Positions 17,554 to 25,741 of a stretch of DNA of 64,000 nucleotides are shown piece after piece. Positions within the stretch are counted from its first letter, which is position 1; each line of letters starts with the position of its first letter. The notes beneath the pieces were generated by a model. It saw nothing but the letters and a program-made list of their open reading frames with translations. It was not told the DNA's origin and made no database searches. Location of the stretch: contig NZ_JABBYG020000013.1 of assembly GCF_012935325.2 (NCBI RefSeq), forward strand, positions 62,001 to 126,000, written 5' to 3'. This DNA comes from Paenibacillus sp. PL91. GTDB lineage: Bacteria; Bacillota; Bacilli; Paenibacillales; Paenibacillaceae. Both the position numbers and the translations under genes were made by a program.

Positions 17554-18768
17554 TTGGCTAAAGCTTTGGCAAAAAACTTGAACGGACAAGCAGCTCTTTT
17601 ACTCATTGTTCAGGCGCTTTACGGGGTGGCAAATGCGCTATCCGGAACATTTGTGCCCGTATACCTATGGAAAGCAAGCCAATCGTATGCGCTGATCGGG
17701 TGGTTCACTTTAGGCCAATATGTCATGAGCGGCTTAACGTTTTGGATCGCTGGCAAATGGGTGAAAGAGCATAACAAAATGAACAGCTTGCGTGTCGGAA
17801 TTGTTCTGTCCGGCGTCTTTTATTGCACAGTACTGCTGCTGGGGCAGCAAGCAAAAGCGTATTACATACCGCTCGGCATTTTGAACGGGATGGCAATGGG
17901 CTTTTTTTGGATCGCATATAATGTTGTTTATTTCGAAGTGACGGACCCGGATAACCGCGACCGTTTTAATGGGTGGGCAGGTCTGCTCGGATCAGCGGCT
18001 GGCATTGTGGCGCCGTGGGTATCGGGTTTGCTTATTACGTCGATGCAAGGGGAAAAGGGCTATAGGCTTATTTTTACCATATCGCTTGTCATATTTTCGG
18101 TTGGCGTCGTACTCAGCTTTTGGCTTAAGAAGCGGAAGGTTCAGGGCACCTATAATTGGAAGCATGGATTGCAGCAGCTTAAGCAAAAAGGGAATCCGTG
18201 GCGTCGGATGCTTCCGGCGATAGCAGCACAGGGAGTGCGTGAGGGCGTGTTTATGTTTCTCGTCGGTCTTACCGTATATGTAGCAACACAAAACGAGAGC
18301 AAGCTGGGTACCTATTCGCTCATAACGTCCCTTGTCGCTCTAATCAGCTTTTGGATCGTTGGCAAAAGGCTTAAAAAAAGCAATCGGAAGCTTTCGATGC
18401 TCATTGGCGCTATTATGATTGCTGTCGTTATTTTGCCATTATTTTGGAAGATTTCGTACATGACCCTGCTGATGTTTGGCATTGGCACATCTCTATTTAT
18501 GCCGCTTTACATTATACCGATGACCTCGAGAGTTTTTGACCTTATTGGCCAATCCGAGGAAAGCGCACGGGAGCGGGAGGAGTTTATCGTCCTTCGCGAG
18601 GCGGGACTCGTCTTTGGCAGAGTTATCGGCTTAACGTCGTATTTAATTGTACTGCCGCACAACCATTCGGCTATTGCAATCACATGGCTGTTATTCGCGG
18701 TTGGCGTAGTACCGATAGCAGGCTGGTGGTTTATGAAGCCTTTCTTGGAGGAGCAGCAGCATGCATAA
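17554..18768 (+). CDS. MFS transporter
   Basis: 404 residues from TTG 17554, with AGGAGG at 17541-17546; an upstream ATG (17524) lacks a ribosome binding site. About 12 hydrophobic helices, a basic cytoplasmic loop in the middle (FWLKKRKVQG) and another after TM8 (VGKRLKKSNRK), as in the major facilitator superfamily. The substrate is unknown. The cysteine synthase gene follows after 26 bases, so the two may be cotranscribed. Confidence 0.8.
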   Translation: MAKALAKNLNGQAALLLIVQALYGVANALSGTFVPVYLWKASQSYALIGWFTLGQYVMSGLTFWIAGKWVKEHNKMNSLRVGIVLSGVFYCTVLLLGQQAKAYYIPLGILNGMAMGFFWIAYNVVYFEVTDPDNRDRFNGWAGLLGSAAGIVAPWVSGLLITSMQGEKGYRLIFTISLVIFSVGVVLSFWLKKRKVQGTYNWKHGLQQLKQKGNPWRRMLPAIAAQGVREGVFMFLVGLTVYVATQNESKLGTYSLITSLVALISFWIVGKRLKKSNRKLSMLIGAIMIAVVILPLFWKISYMTLLMFGIGTSLFMPLYIIPMTSRVFDLIGQSEESAREREEFIVLREAGLVFGRVIGLTSYLIVLPHNHSAIAITWLLFAVGVVPIAGWWFMKPFLEEQQHA

Positions 18769-18794
18769 GCAGAAAAGATAGGAGAGAACGACAG

Positions 18795-19712
18795 ATGCCG
18801 AGAATCGTTTCGGATATAACGCAGTTAATTGGAAATACTCCGGTCGTTCGCCTAAATCGTCTACCGGGGGAGGACAGCGCGGAGGTATGCGTCAAGCTGG
18901 AGCGCTTTAATCCAAGCGGAAGCGTAAAGGATCGGGCTGCTTTCTCGCTTATTAATGATGCGGAGAAGCGTGGTTTGATCAAGCCGGGAGACACGATTAT
19001 TGAGCCGACGAGCGGCAACACGGGTATTGGGCTAGCGATGAACGCAGCAGCAAGAGGATATAAGATGATTTTGGTTATGCCCGACAACATGACGTCAGAG
19101 AGGATAAAGCTGCTCCAGGCGTATGGAGCCGAGGTCGTACTGACGCCTGCTGCGGAGAGAATGCCTGGAGCGATCCGCAAGGCAGAGGAGCTTCAATTGC
19201 AGCATCCAGGCAGCTTTATTCCTAATCAGTTTGAGAATCAAGCCAATCCGCTTATACACAGAATGACGACAGCCTTAGAAATTATGGAGCAAACCGGCGG
19301 CAGGCTGGACGCATTCGTGGCCACAGCTGGCACCGGCGGGACGATAACCGGAACAGGCGAGAAGCTGAAGGAGCTGCTGCCGGATTTATATGTTGCCGTA
19401 GTAGAACCACAAGGCTCTCCCGTGCTGTCTGGCGGCAAGCCAGGCCCGCATAAGCTGGTCGGTACAAGTCCGGGTTTTGTTCCCGCTATTCTTAACACTT
19501 CCATTTACGATGAAATCATTCAAGCATCGGATGAGAACGCATTGACTACGATGAGAGCGCTGGCGACCAAAGAAGGCCTGCTGCTCGGTCCGTCATCCGG
19601 CGCATCCGTATGGGCAGCCATGCAAATTGCGAAGCGGCTTGGCGCTGGCAAGCGCGTGCTTTGTATTGCGCCGGACTCCGGTGAGCGCTATTTGAGCATG
19701 GATATTTTTTAA
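18795..19712 (+). CDS. cysK: Cysteine synthase (O-acetylserine sulfhydrylase)
   Basis: 305 residues. PLP fold-type II enzyme making L-cysteine from O-acetylserine and sulfide. The PLP lysine lies in NPSGSVKDRAA, the phosphate-binding loop in TAGTGGTITG, and the substrate loop in PTSGNTGIGLA. Start ATG 18795 follows AGGAG (about 18774-18778); the longer in-frame extension overlaps the MFS gene and has no ribosome binding site. No T-box or S-box leader was seen. CysK and CysM types are hard to tell apart by eye. Confidence 0.9.
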   Translation: MPRIVSDITQLIGNTPVVRLNRLPGEDSAEVCVKLERFNPSGSVKDRAAFSLINDAEKRGLIKPGDTIIEPTSGNTGIGLAMNAAARGYKMILVMPDNMTSERIKLLQAYGAEVVLTPAAERMPGAIRKAEELQLQHPGSFIPNQFENQANPLIHRMTTALEIMEQTGGRLDAFVATAGTGGTITGTGEKLKELLPDLYVAVVEPQGSPVLSGGKPGPHKLVGTSPGFVPAILNTSIYDEIIQASDENALTTMRALATKEGLLLGPSSGASVWAAMQIAKRLGAGKRVLCIAPDSGERYLSMDIF

Positions 19713-19735
19713 AGCGTCGCTCGGGAGCGGCTTGC

Positions 19736-20806
19736 TCATTCCCACTCCCGCAGCGAAAGCTGCAGTATTTCTCTTCTTTCTTGAATGTAATTATGAATGA
19801 AGGAAGGCTCCGACAAAAAGGTGTCGTAGCTGGCTTTTCTCGTGTAGTCGCTGCGAATGGCAGGCGAAAGATGGCCATGCATCTGTGAGATAACAGGGCC
19901 CAGCTTCTCGACCGTGAAGGCGTTCTTGAGCAGCTTCCTGACAATAGAACGGTATTTGCGGCGACATGCCGGAAAAGTAAATAGCTTCTCAGTCAGCTTG
20001 TTGTAGCCCTGCAAACGAACGAGATCGCTGCCGCATGGCTTCCCATAGCAATTTCTCCCCCAAGTCCCCTCATAGTCCCATGGAATAATTCGATATTTGC
20101 CGCTCGTACGATGCTCATACAGCGCATAGTTCTGATCAAACCCATCATAATTTCCTGTTAGCACGGCACCGGCCAGCCACATTAAATATTGAGTCACGTC
20201 AAGCCGCCTCGCGGTGTGGACGCCGAGATTTTTCCCTGACATCCGATTCAAATTCCGTACAAAGGATACGAGCCTGCTCTTCGTCCCCGTCTTTCCCTTC
20301 ATCAATTCATAACCGTCGAACAGCGATGGCTTCTTATCTTTAGAGATGGGGTCGGTTAAGCTAAAATCGGCGCTGTCGTTGACTGCATACAGAAGCGATC
20401 GGTAGCCGATGCGTCTTTTCTCAAAAAAAAGCTGATCGACTGCTTCGATTTCTAAATAAACGCCTTCCGGAACACCATTTATAATGAGCCAGAAGTGATT
20501 GGTTTCAGGCGAGGGAACGCCGATTTCATTGAAAAAGTAAAACGAGAGCGCGTTGCGCATCATGGATGGATCGTCATATTCGGCGTTCCAATGCAGCGTT
20601 CTGCCGTCTTCGAGCCGCACTTCGTATGATTTTTTAGAGTAATTGCGCGTATGGCCGCCCCGCAAGCCGAATTCCGCTTTATAGGTTTGTCCGTCCATTT
20701 CCAGCTCTGCCGGCTTGAAGGCGCGGCCCCATGCGTTGCTCTTTATTTCTTGAAGATCTGAAGCATTAATGCGTATGGTGCGTGCAGGCAAGGATTCAGT
20801 AGCCAT
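19736..20806 (-). CDS. cotH: CotH-type spore coat protein kinase
   Basis: 356 residues. CotH proteins are atypical secretory-kinase-like enzymes that phosphorylate Ser in coat proteins such as CotB and CotG. Visible motifs are the N-lobe LRGGHTRNYSKKSYEV (about 48-63), EGVYLEIEAVDQ (114-125), the catalytic GNYDGFDQNYALY (218-230, Asp221) and the metal-binding PWDYEGTWG (242-250, Asp244). No signal peptide. GGGAG lies eight bases before the start on the minus strand. The neighbours at 20909 and 21540 are repeat-rich Ser/Thr coat candidates, which fits a kinase-substrate locus. Confidence 0.9.
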   Translation of the reverse strand: MATESLPARTIRINASDLQEIKSNAWGRAFKPAELEMDGQTYKAEFGLRGGHTRNYSKKSYEVRLEDGRTLHWNAEYDDPSMMRNALSFYFFNEIGVPSPETNHFWLIINGVPEGVYLEIEAVDQLFFEKRRIGYRSLLYAVNDSADFSLTDPISKDKKPSLFDGYELMKGKTGTKSRLVSFVRNLNRMSGKNLGVHTARRLDVTQYLMWLAGAVLTGNYDGFDQNYALYEHRTSGKYRIIPWDYEGTWGRNCYGKPCGSDLVRLQGYNKLTEKLFTFPACRRKYRSIVRKLLKNAFTVEKLGPVISQMHGHLSPAIRSDYTRKASYDTFLSEPSFIHNYIQERREILQLSLREWE

Positions 20807-20828
20807 CTAACCATCTCCCGAGGCAAAA

Positions 20829-20858
20829 GATAAAGCCTACCGTTAGACGATAGGCTTT
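20829..20858 (-). terminator. Terminator between the repeat protein and cotH
   Basis: AAAGCCTACCGT / ACGATAGGCTTTT hairpin. It lies between two minus-strand genes, so the upstream gene (20909-21256) probably has its own transcript. Confidence 0.65.
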
Positions 20859-20908
20859 TAATCTTATTTACCGTATTCAGCTGCTGCCTAGATGGTCACA
20901 TTTATTTA

Positions 20909-21256
20909 TTAAATATTGATTTCCCAAACGAAGCTCGGCGTTAGCTCGCTTCCTTCAAATTGCAGGAGCGGGAAGCCTCGATAGCTGCGGTTCCCCTCCG
21001 TAAGATTGCCGCTTGACCGGCTGCCTTCGGTAAGATTGCTGCTTGACCGGTTGCCTCCGGTAAGATTGCCCCCTGTTTGACTGCCGCCCGAGCGGTTACC
21101 GCCTGTCAGATTTCCTTCGCTGCGATTGCCTCGAGTACGAACTCCCGCCGTGCGATTGCCGTCGGTCAGCCCGCCTATCATTTGGCTGGCAGCTGTTGAT
21201 TCAGCTACCCTGTAGCTTGTTTTCTTGTTTTGCTTGCTGTTCTTATTTTTGGCCAA
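20909..21256 (-). CDS. Pentapeptide-repeat Ser/Thr protein, CotG-like candidate
   Basis: 115 residues from a TTG start, with GGAGG eight bases before it on the minus strand. After a Lys/Asn-rich head (MAKNKNSKQNKK) come 13 tandem five-residue units, residues 28-92, of the form G-N-(R/L)-(S/T)-x. Every unit has Ser or Thr at position 4. A short unique tail ends in FVWEINI. No sequence homology to CotG is claimed. The similarity is in character (a basic/Ser repeat array) and in position, next to cotH and a cotB-like gene as in B. subtilis. It is a plausible substrate of the adjacent kinase. Confidence 0.6.
   Translation of the reverse strand: MAKNKNSKQNKKTSYRVAESTAASQMIGGLTDGNRTAGVRTRGNRSEGNLTGGNRSGGSQTGGNLTGGNRSSSNLTEGSRSSGNLTEGNRSYRGFPLLQFEGSELTPSFVWEINI
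20981..21175 (-). repeat. 13 tandem 15-base units (pentapeptide repeats)
   Basis: Degenerate 15-base units encoding GNRSG, GNLTG, GNRSS, GNLTE and similar. Codon usage varies between the units while the S/T position is kept, which argues for selection on the protein rather than recent slippage. Confidence 0.75.
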
Positions 21257-21539
21257 ATCAAATTCCTCCTATTAATGAAGATTCTATAATCTATGGCTGG
21301 AGTCTATTATTCGTAACGGTTATGCGCTCATTCTTTAATAAATAGATAGTAATCTAGTACCACTTCCATACGGTATACATATAAATATATTACATAACGT
21401 ATCTCATGATAGATGCTATGAAAGAAAGCTAGGAGGGATGAGCAGCAATACAAATATGATGCTGGTGACAAGGTCAACACGTCGTTTTTGAAGTAATGCT
21501 TGAAACTACTAATAATGAAATTATCGGAGGGATTTTTTT

Positions 21540-22277
21540 ATGAGTTATTGCTGTAACTATCAATACGTTGCTGGTCAATCTTTAGCGGGAAACAACAACA
21601 ATCGCCACAGAAGCAACAAAAGCGGTCATAATTTTCTTCAAAGCTTGGTAGGTAAAAACGTAAAAATTAACCGTGGCGGCCCGGATTCGCTTCAAGGCAA
21701 GCTTTTAGCGGTAAAAAGCGACTATCTCGTATTAAGCACGGATCAAGGCGTCGTCTATATTGCATCCAGCCATGTTAAGAGCATTACTGAAATGGGAGGC
21801 AACAAAAGCGGAAACAAAAGCGGAAACAAAAGCGGCAATGCTAGCGGAGGCAACAAAAGCGGCCGTCGTGATCCGGAAATTATCAACGCTAACGACTTCA
21901 ACGGAGTCATTAGAGCGTTCAATCAACAATTCGTGCAAATCAACTGGGGCGGACCAGAGAAGGTAGAAGGTTTTATCGCTCAAGCAGGAAGAGATTCCAT
22001 TTTGTTGGTATCCGGTAAAGAAGCTATGCAAATTCAAAACGATCATATTAAAACGATCAAAGCAGCTGGCAATAAGTCTGGCGGCAACAAAAACGACAAC
22101 AAAAACGACAACAAAAACGACAACAAAAACGACAACAAAAACAATAATAAAAGTGGCAACAACAATAACAATAGAACTCAAGGCAACCGCAGCGGCGGTA
22201 GAAACCAAGGCAACCGCACCGGCGGCAAAAACCGTGCAAATGCAGCTTCCGTAAAAACAGCTCGTCGTTCCGTTTAA
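21540..22277 (+). CDS. cotB: CotB-like spore coat protein
   Basis: 245 residues. Two copies of the CotB beta-barrel-like unit are clear: VKINRGGPDSLQGKLLAVKSDYLVLST ending in HVKSITE (about 39-82), and VQINWGGPEKVEGFIAQAGRDSILLVS ending in HIKTIK (about 131-178). The phrase RGGP, the KSDY and the H-x-K-S-I signatures match B. subtilis CotB. The linker has GNKS repeats, and the tail has NKND repeats followed by GNRSGG / GNRTGG units that resemble those of the neighbouring repeat protein. GGAGG at 21526-21530. The Ser/Thr units are candidate CotH phosphorylation sites. Confidence 0.85.
   Translation: MSYCCNYQYVAGQSLAGNNNNRHRSNKSGHNFLQSLVGKNVKINRGGPDSLQGKLLAVKSDYLVLSTDQGVVYIASSHVKSITEMGGNKSGNKSGNKSGNASGGNKSGRRDPEIINANDFNGVIRAFNQQFVQINWGGPEKVEGFIAQAGRDSILLVSGKEAMQIQNDHIKTIKAAGNKSGGNKNDNKNDNKNDNKNDNKNNNKSGNNNNNRTQGNRSGGRNQGNRTGGKNRANAASVKTARRSV
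22086..22145 (+). repeat. 12-base tandem repeat in the CotB-like gene
   Basis: AACAAAAACGAC is repeated four times perfectly and once with changes, encoding the NKND units. This is coding microsatellite-like DNA, not a CRISPR array: there are no spacers. Confidence 0.85.
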
Positions 22278-22293
22278 TAAGTCTGCTGATTTG

Positions 22294-22321
22294 CCAGGCA
22301 AAGGTCTAGACCTTTGCCTGG
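22294..22321. terminator. Perfect 28-base palindrome after the CotB-like gene
   Basis: CCAGGCAAAGGTCT followed directly by its exact complement. As RNA it gives a 12 bp stem with a TCTA-type loop. No T-run follows, so it may be a weak terminator, a processing or stability hairpin, or a protein-binding site ahead of the second cotB-like gene. Confidence 0.5.
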
Positions 22322-22356
22322 TTCCACTATCTACCGGATGAAAGGAGGTTGATCGC

Positions 22357-23025
22357 ATGAAAAACCGTCATCCGCTGCTGGATCGGCAGGTCGAATTAGA
22401 GATTTCAGGAAAAGTGGCACCCATACGAGGGAAGTTGATCGAGTTTGGTCAAGACATTTTAGTGCTGCACAACGGAACTCAATTTTTGTATATACCGCTT
22501 ATCCACCTACAGCAGCTTCGCGTCTCTACGCGGGAAGAAGAAGAAGCTATTGAAATACCTGAACTGCCATTTGAGCCTTATAATGAGGCGATTTCTTATC
22601 GAAAAATACTAATGAATGCCAAGGGCATGTTCTCTGAGATTTATATTACGGGAAATCAGTCTATTCACGGCTATTTGACTACCATTATGAATGACTTTTT
22701 TGTCTTCTATTCACCTGTCTATCATACCGTCATCGTATCTCTCCACCATATGAAGTATTTGATTCCCTACAATCCGAACGTAACGCCATATACCTTAACG
22801 CCAGAGCAATTCCCCCTTAGACCCTCCCCGATTACATTGGCAAGAACCCTCGATCAACAGCTGCGTAAACTAGTCGGTGAATTCGTCGTGCTTGATTTAG
22901 GCGAAAATTCAAACAAAATCGGTGTACTAAAAAGCGTCGATCAAAGCATGATCGAGCTTGCGAATGCAAGCGGCAACGCTGTTTTTTTACACTTTGACCA
23001 TGTGAAAACCGTTCATATCCCCTAG
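22357..23025 (+). CDS. Second CotB-like protein
   Basis: 222 residues. It appears to hold three copies of the same small barrel unit as CotB, each ending in an H-h-x-x-h phrase: HLQQLRV (about 50), HHMKYLI (about 129) and HVKTVHI (end). It lacks the Lys/Ser/Asn-rich tails. GAAAGGAGG is nine bases before ATG. It stands 79 bases after the CotB-like gene and before a strong terminator, so the two may form a coat operon. Assignment rests on the internal pattern similarity and context. Confidence 0.6.
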   Translation: MKNRHPLLDRQVELEISGKVAPIRGKLIEFGQDILVLHNGTQFLYIPLIHLQQLRVSTREEEEAIEIPELPFEPYNEAISYRKILMNAKGMFSEIYITGNQSIHGYLTTIMNDFFVFYSPVYHTVIVSLHHMKYLIPYNPNVTPYTLTPEQFPLRPSPITLARTLDQQLRKLVGEFVVLDLGENSNKIGVLKSVDQSMIELANASGNAVFLHFDHVKTVHIP

Positions 23026-23032
23026 TTCGCTC

Positions 23033-23079
23033 AAACTGTGCTCTCAGCCCATAGATGGCTTGAGCATAGTTTTTTTTTG
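23033..23079 (+). terminator. Terminator after the CotB-like pair
   Basis: AAACTGTGCTC-AGCC / GGCT-GAGCATAGTTTTTTTT, a long stem with a small internal loop and a T-run of about nine. Confidence 0.9.
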
Positions 23080-23162
23080 CAATTTTTGTCGAAAAAGAGA
23101 TTCTTCCATGCATTTTGATAAACAGTTCTGGAAATATTAAATTGCAAGGAAGTGATTGGTAA

Positions 23163-24290
23163 ATGAAAGTGAAGCCTTTTGGTATATTGGCATCCATTAT
23201 GATGATTGTTTTGTCAGTCGGACTTGTAAATCATGTCCTTATTGTCCCCATGCTGTTTTCCGCGGCAGAACGCGATGCATGGATTTGTGTGCTTATCGGG
23301 CTTGTAATTGTGCTGCCTTGGGCATTAATCCCGCTATTTGGAATATTAAAGCGATTGAATGGCATGCCCCTTGATAAGTGGCTGATGGAGCGATTGCCAC
23401 GATTTTTGTCATGGTTTCTCATGGGCGTTTTTTTGCTTATGCAGTTAGCCCTTGCTTTTGAAACGCTGATTATGACGGCCTCTTGGACGGCAACGACCTA
23501 TTTGCCAAACACCCCTTCGTTTGTGGTTTGTTTCGTCTTTCTTGGATTATGTTTGTTCGCATCCATATCTGGCCTCCGAACGATAGCCTACGTGAGCTGC
23601 ATCCTGCTGCCGATTGTTGTGCTGTTAGGGGACTTCGTCATGTCTGCGAACATGCCGCATAAAGACTATCATTATTTATTGCCGATGCTCGAGAATGGGC
23701 CGACCCCATTGATTAAAGGTGTGCTATATACGCTGACTTCTTCTTCAGAGTTGTTCGTATTTATGCTTATTCAGCATCATATAAGCGGAAAATTTAAACG
23801 ATGGCCTCTTTTCTGGCTTGTATTGTTTTTGTCACTTCTGACACTAGGGCCGGTTTTGGGATCGATAGCAGAATTCGGGCCTGCTGAAGCAGAGAAGATG
23901 CGATATCCGGCATTTTCGCAATGGCGACTTGTTTCGATCGGAAAATATTTCGAGCATGTTGACTTTTTTGCGATTTACCAATGGATGTCTGGGGCGCTTA
24001 TCCGACTTGCGCTTTGCATACACGTTTTATCTGAATTTGGACCGTTGCGGCAATTGAAAAGAAAATGGATCTCACCGGCTATGATTAGCGTGATCATTTT
24101 CGTTGTTTCTTACATTGGCATCAACCATATGCTTGAATTTAGAGTTATTCTGGAAATGTTTTTTCGATATACAGGAATAATCATAATGGCTCTCACCAGC
24201 GTGATTTGGATCGTGACTCTTTTCCCGAGAAAGCAAGGAAATAAAAATAGATCGGCAATTATCGGCTCCGAGGAGGCAGAGCAGTTATGA
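23163..24290 (+). CDS. Spore germination receptor permease subunit (GerAB family)
   Basis: 375 residues with about ten TM helices, an APC-superfamily (GerAB/ArcD-like) protein. In GerA-type receptors this B subunit binds the germinant, such as an amino acid, in the inner membrane of the dormant spore. It starts the operon, here in the order B-A-C, with AAGGAAGTG upstream, and its last four bases overlap the A-subunit ATG. Which germinant is sensed cannot be read from the sequence. Confidence 0.9.
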   Translation: MKVKPFGILASIMMIVLSVGLVNHVLIVPMLFSAAERDAWICVLIGLVIVLPWALIPLFGILKRLNGMPLDKWLMERLPRFLSWFLMGVFLLMQLALAFETLIMTASWTATTYLPNTPSFVVCFVFLGLCLFASISGLRTIAYVSCILLPIVVLLGDFVMSANMPHKDYHYLLPMLENGPTPLIKGVLYTLTSSSELFVFMLIQHHISGKFKRWPLFWLVLFLSLLTLGPVLGSIAEFGPAEAEKMRYPAFSQWRLVSIGKYFEHVDFFAIYQWMSGALIRLALCIHVLSEFGPLRQLKRKWISPAMISVIIFVVSYIGINHMLEFRVILEMFFRYTGIIIMALTSVIWIVTLFPRKQGNKNRSAIIGSEEAEQL

Positions 24291-25741
24291 CTCACCACGA
24301 TCGTAATGAACAGAATGAAAGGGACGAGATGACATTAGAGCAGTTCAGGCACAATTTGCAGGAGTGTCATGACGTTATTGAATACAAGCTTACCCTTGAT
24401 GTTCATGGACCATTGGAAGTTATTATGTTCTATTGCGAAGGGCTGATTGACAATCAACAAATGCAGATCGGCTTGCTGCCGCAGCTCGAGAAATGGGCGG
24501 AGCAGCTTCGCTCATTTTCAAGTGCTAAGGTAGGTGACATACATAAGCCAAGCATGTTATTCAGCAGAGTGAAGTCCGGACATAATGGGAGCAATTTGTA
24601 TGCTAGACTGTTTGCGGGCAGCGTGATTTTATCGTTTGAAAACCTCGAAGGCTTATTTGAATTCGATATTTCCAGCCAGCCGGGAAGGACTCCGGAGGAG
24701 TCGACGATGGAGGTTTCGATCAGAGGTCCGCGTGACGGATTTGTCGAGCAGCTTTCAACCAATGTGGCATTAGTTCGCAAGCGGCTCAGAACGCCTGATA
24801 TGCATGTGGAATATTTAAGGCTTGGCAGAGAATCGTTGACGGAAATCGCTCTTATATATATGGAAGGCATAGCAAAGAGCGAGCTCGTAATCGAAGCAAG
24901 AAGACGTCTTCATAGTATTGATGTTCCTTCTATCATCGGAGGAAGCCAATTGGAGGAGCTCTTATCCGACCGTCACTTTTCTTTGTTTCCGCTTGTTGAA
25001 TATGTCGGGCGGCCTGATTATGTCGTTCAATCGCTGATGCAAGGAAAGGTTGCGATATTGCTTGATGATTCTCCGTCAGCTATTGTGGCTCCAGGCAATT
25101 TATTGCTGCTGATCAAGTCGCCGGAGGATGCTCATTTACCCTATTATTATGTATCGCTGGAACGTTTGTTAAGGCTGATCGGACTCGTTATGTCTATGAG
25201 CCTGCCAGGATTTTGGATTGCGTTGTCGGCCTTCAATACGGATCAAATTCCGTTTACGCTGCTCGCAACGGTAACTATTTCTCGAATCGGCTTGCCGCTG
25301 TCGGCTACGATGGAGATGTTTATTATGCTGACGATGTTCGAGCTCTTCCGCGAAGCGGGCGTAAGGCTCCCAAGGGCAGTAGGCCAAACCGTATCGGTAG
25401 TAGGCGGATTAATCGTAGGGGATGCTGCTATTCGTGCAGGCTTAACATCTCCGACTATGCTCGTCGTTGCTGCGGTTACAGCGGTGTCCACCTTTACTCT
25501 GGTCAATCAGTCATTAAGCGGCTCGGTTAGCGTCATACGCTACCTGATTCTTATTTTATCATCGATTCTAGGCATCTTCGGTTTCTTTGTCGGATCGTTT
25601 GCCGTAATCATCTACATGTGTACATTAGAATCATTCGGACGCCCTTATTTAGAGCCGCTGGCCCCGCTGCGCTTCAAGCAGCTGGTACCAGCGCTTATGC
25701 AAAAGCCATGGAAGATTAAAAGCAACAGGGGGAACAAATGA
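24287..25741 (+). CDS. Spore germination receptor A subunit (GerAA family)
   Basis: 484 residues. A cytoplasmic N-terminal half of about 280 residues (with IYMEGIAKSELVIEARRRL and the FPLVEYVGRPDYVVQSLMQGKVAILLD block typical of GerA) is followed by about five TM helices that form the oligomeric ion-channel part. It overlaps the B subunit by four bases (ATGA) and the C subunit by four, indicating translational coupling. Confidence 0.93.
   Translation: MTHHDRNEQNERDEMTLEQFRHNLQECHDVIEYKLTLDVHGPLEVIMFYCEGLIDNQQMQIGLLPQLEKWAEQLRSFSSAKVGDIHKPSMLFSRVKSGHNGSNLYARLFAGSVILSFENLEGLFEFDISSQPGRTPEESTMEVSIRGPRDGFVEQLSTNVALVRKRLRTPDMHVEYLRLGRESLTEIALIYMEGIAKSELVIEARRRLHSIDVPSIIGGSQLEELLSDRHFSLFPLVEYVGRPDYVVQSLMQGKVAILLDDSPSAIVAPGNLLLLIKSPEDAHLPYYYVSLERLLRLIGLVMSMSLPGFWIALSAFNTDQIPFTLLATVTISRIGLPLSATMEMFIMLTMFELFREAGVRLPRAVGQTVSVVGGLIVGDAAIRAGLTSPTMLVVAAVTAVSTFTLVNQSLSGSVSVIRYLILILSSILGIFGFFVGSFAVIIYMCTLESFGRPYLEPLAPLRFKQLVPALMQKPWKIKSNRGNK

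Noticed and set aside
21367..21401. SigmaK promoters (CATACGGTA, CATAACGTA) ahead of the CotB-like gene
   Set aside because: The -10-like strings fit, but no -35 at the right distance; in such AT-rich DNA they may be chance.
22086..22145. CRISPR-like short repeat
   Set aside because: 12-base units without spacers, in frame inside the CotB-like gene.
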